This document shows positions 62,531-64,000 of a stretch of DNA of 64,000 bases, piece by piece (position 1 is the first letter of the stretch; each line of letters starts with the position of its first letter). Below the pieces are notes generated by a model. It was given only the letters and a program-made list of their open reading frames with translations. It searched no databases and was not told the origin of the DNA. The translations under genes were made by a program, and so were the position numbers. Origin of the DNA: DAHUYF01 sp035623985 (GTDB lineage Bacteria > Pseudomonadota > Alphaproteobacteria > ATCC43930 > CGMCC-115725); the NCBI GenBank assembly GCA_035623985.1, contig DASPSJ010000094.1, positions 1-64,000 on the forward strand, in the 5' to 3' direction.

Positions 62531-63744
62531 TGCGCTATCGCTACGAAGCCGTCTCCGCCCAGGGCGAGCTCGTCGCCGGCGAGATGGAGGCGGAAACCCA
62601 GGCGGCGGTGATCGAGCGGCTGCACGACTTGGGTCACGTGCCGATCCGGGCCGACATCGCCTCGCGCGGCGGGCTCGCGCGGCTGCTCTCCTGGGAATGG
62701 AAGCCGCGCGCCCGGCGCATCGGCAATCTGGCGCTGGTCACGCAGCAGCTCGCCACCTTGTTGCATGCCGGGCTGTCGCTCGACCGCGCGCTCGAGCTGG
62801 CGCAGACGGTGACGCCGCGCCAGGCGGAGCGCGACTGCCTCGCCGCGGTGTTGGAGAAGGTGCGCGGCGGCAGCGCGCTCGCCGACGCCATGGCGGCCGA
62901 GCCCGCCTCCTTCCCGAAATTCTATCTCGGCATGGTGCGCGCGGGCGAGGCCGGCGCCTCGCTCGACGCGACCTTGCGCCATCTCGCCGAGTTCCTCGAG
63001 AAATCCCAGGCGGCGCGGCAGAAGGTGGTCTCGGCGCTCATCTATCCCGCCATCGTGCTGATCACCGGCTTGGCCTCGGTGGGCGCGCTGTTCTTCTTCG
63101 TCGTCCCGCGCTTCCGTCCGCTCTTCGAGGATGCCGGCGCGGCGCTGCCCTTCGCCGCCCGGGCGGTGCTGTCGCTGAGCGACCTGTTGCAAGGCTATTG
63201 GTGGCTGCTGCTGGCCGCGATCGCCTTGGCGGCGGCGGTCGTGGCCCGCCAGCTCCGCGGCGCGGAGCGGCGCCTGCGCTGGGACCGGCGCCTGCTGGCG
63301 CTGCCGCTCATCGGCGACCTCATCGCCAAGGCCGAGGTGGCGCGCTTCGCCCGGACCTTGGGCACGCTGCTGAAGAACGGCGTGGCGCCGCTCTCGGCCT
63401 TGGCGATCACGCGCGAGACGCTGCGCAACGCCGCCATCGCCGAGGCGGTCGGCGAGGTCGCCGACAGCCTCAAGCAGGGCAAGGGGCTCGCCGAGCCGCT
63501 GTCGCGCAGCCAGGCGATGCCGGTGCTTGCCATCCAGCTCATTCGCGTCGGCGAGGAGACGGCGCGGCTCGAGGAGATGCTGGTCAAGACCGCCGAGATC
63601 TTCGACGAGGAGGTCGGCCGCAGCGTCGAGCGGCTGCTCGCCGTGCTGGTGCCGGGGATCACCGTGCTGCTCGGCATCGTCGTGGCGCTGGTCATCGGCT
63701 CGATCCTCACCGCCGTGCTCAGCGTCTACGAGCTTGCCGTCTGA
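62530..63744 (+). CDS. gspF: Type II secretion/type IV pilus inner-membrane platform protein (GspF/PilC family)
   Basis: A 404-residue protein with two related GspF domains (about residues 68-190 and 270-392) and three membrane helices (near 170, 225 and 375). TQQLATLLHAGLSLDRALEL and the second-domain ARTLGTLLKNGVAPLSAL are the repeated signatures. It forms the platform that the GspE ATPase acts on. No gspG or other pseudopilin follows within the window. Confidence 0.9.
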   Translation: MRYRYEAVSAQGELVAGEMEAETQAAVIERLHDLGHVPIRADIASRGGLARLLSWEWKPRARRIGNLALVTQQLATLLHAGLSLDRALELAQTVTPRQAERDCLAAVLEKVRGGSALADAMAAEPASFPKFYLGMVRAGEAGASLDATLRHLAEFLEKSQAARQKVVSALIYPAIVLITGLASVGALFFFVVPRFRPLFEDAGAALPFAARAVLSLSDLLQGYWWLLLAAIALAAAVVARQLRGAERRLRWDRRLLALPLIGDLIAKAEVARFARTLGTLLKNGVAPLSALAITRETLRNAAIAEAVGEVADSLKQGKGLAEPLSRSQAMPVLAIQLIRVGEETARLEEMLVKTAEIFDEEVGRSVERLLAVLVPGITVLLGIVVALVIGSILTAVLSVYELAV

Positions 63745-64000
63745 AGGAGAGAAGGGGTGTTGTTGGTAGTTCGCAGGGACTTCTCGTCAAACGATTTGCC
63801 ATTCGCGATCCCCGCTTTCGCCCCCTCTCCGCCCCTGGGGGCGGAGAGGGCCGGGGTGAGGTGGGGGCGCCTCGCTGTTTGCAACATCGCCGTCGACACG
63901 CCTCTGCCTCGGCGGCGGGACCGCGCCGGCCCCGCAACCCGGCCGACCGCTCTGCGGTCGGCCCCGCTTGGGTTCGATCGCGAAGCGATCGAACGGGTTG
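63745..64000. repeat. Hairpin-rich intergenic repeat at the window end
   Basis: No gene is visible after gspF. The stretch contains a perfect 13-bp stem with a 2-base loop (63823-63850; CCCTCTCCGCCCC and its complement), then GGTGAGGTGGGGG as in the element at 48811. A 6-bp stem GACCGC/GCGGTC (63947-63961) and a 10-bp stem GTTCGATCGC/GCGATCGAAC (63972-63994) follow. This resembles dispersed REP-type elements and may end gspF transcription. Confidence 0.65.

Overview
The window is a dense, roughly two-thirds or more G+C bacterial chromosome segment. The urtABCDE–ureDABCEFG order, short gene overlaps (ATGA/GTGA), family-level similarities and hairpin-rich intergenic repeats all suggest an alphaproteobacterium (Rhodospirillales or Rhizobiales type). 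This is an inference from style and content; there is no rRNA or tRNA gene in the window to anchor it.

Layout. (1) 1–3.8 kb, minus strand: an ABC exporter, an MbtH-like protein and the start of a non-ribosomal peptide synthetase that leaves the window at base 1. (2) 3.9–15.7 kb: a cytochrome c'-type protein, then catabolic genes: opine-dehydrogenase-like and 3-hydroxyacyl-CoA-dehydrogenase-like enzymes, an MFS symporter, an IlvD-family dehydratase, a NicX-like dioxygenase divergent from an alpha/beta hydrolase, an acyl-CoA dehydrogenase, an acyl-CoA ligase and an orphan branched-chain-type binding protein. (3) 16.4–23.5 kb and 31.2–38.2 kb: two halves of an aryl-polyene-like pigment cluster. 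The first has carrier protein, ligase, dehydratase, acyltransferase, LolA-like and MMPL exporter genes. The second has ketosynthase, chain-length-factor-like partner, dehydratase, ketoreductase, glycosyltransferase, acyltransferase, a flavin-dependent halogenase-like enzyme and a methyltransferase. (4) 23.6–31.1 kb, between the halves: antiporter, cupin, membrane methyltransferase, cysteine synthase, adenylate-cyclase/TPR protein and a lipoprotein. (5) 38.3–50.8 kb: an outer-membrane porin, then the complete urea ABC transporter and urease operon, preceded by a good sigma-54 promoter. (6) 50.9–53.8 kb: a hybrid sensor kinase with an FNR/FixK-like box upstream.

(7) 53.9–60.7 kb is the most unusual region. 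It opens with debris: a second copy of the ureG 3' end and a broken aminotransferase. Next comes a four-gene fatty-acid-synthase-like set (carrier protein, dehydratase, ketosynthase, ketosynthase-like partner), a small basic protein, a radical SAM/SPASM enzyme, and a 167-residue precursor-like peptide with cysteine almost exactly every fifth residue. Three further small genes follow: a beta-sandwich duplication, a 78-aa unknown and a BrnA-like regulator. I read this as a candidate RiPP locus that may be coupled to an acyl-chain synthase. (8) 60.8–63.7 kb: type II secretion/type IV pilus ATPase and inner-membrane platform genes (gspE, gspF), then a hairpin-rich repeat to the window end.

Most long alternative reading frames in this GC-rich sequence are shadows and are left out.
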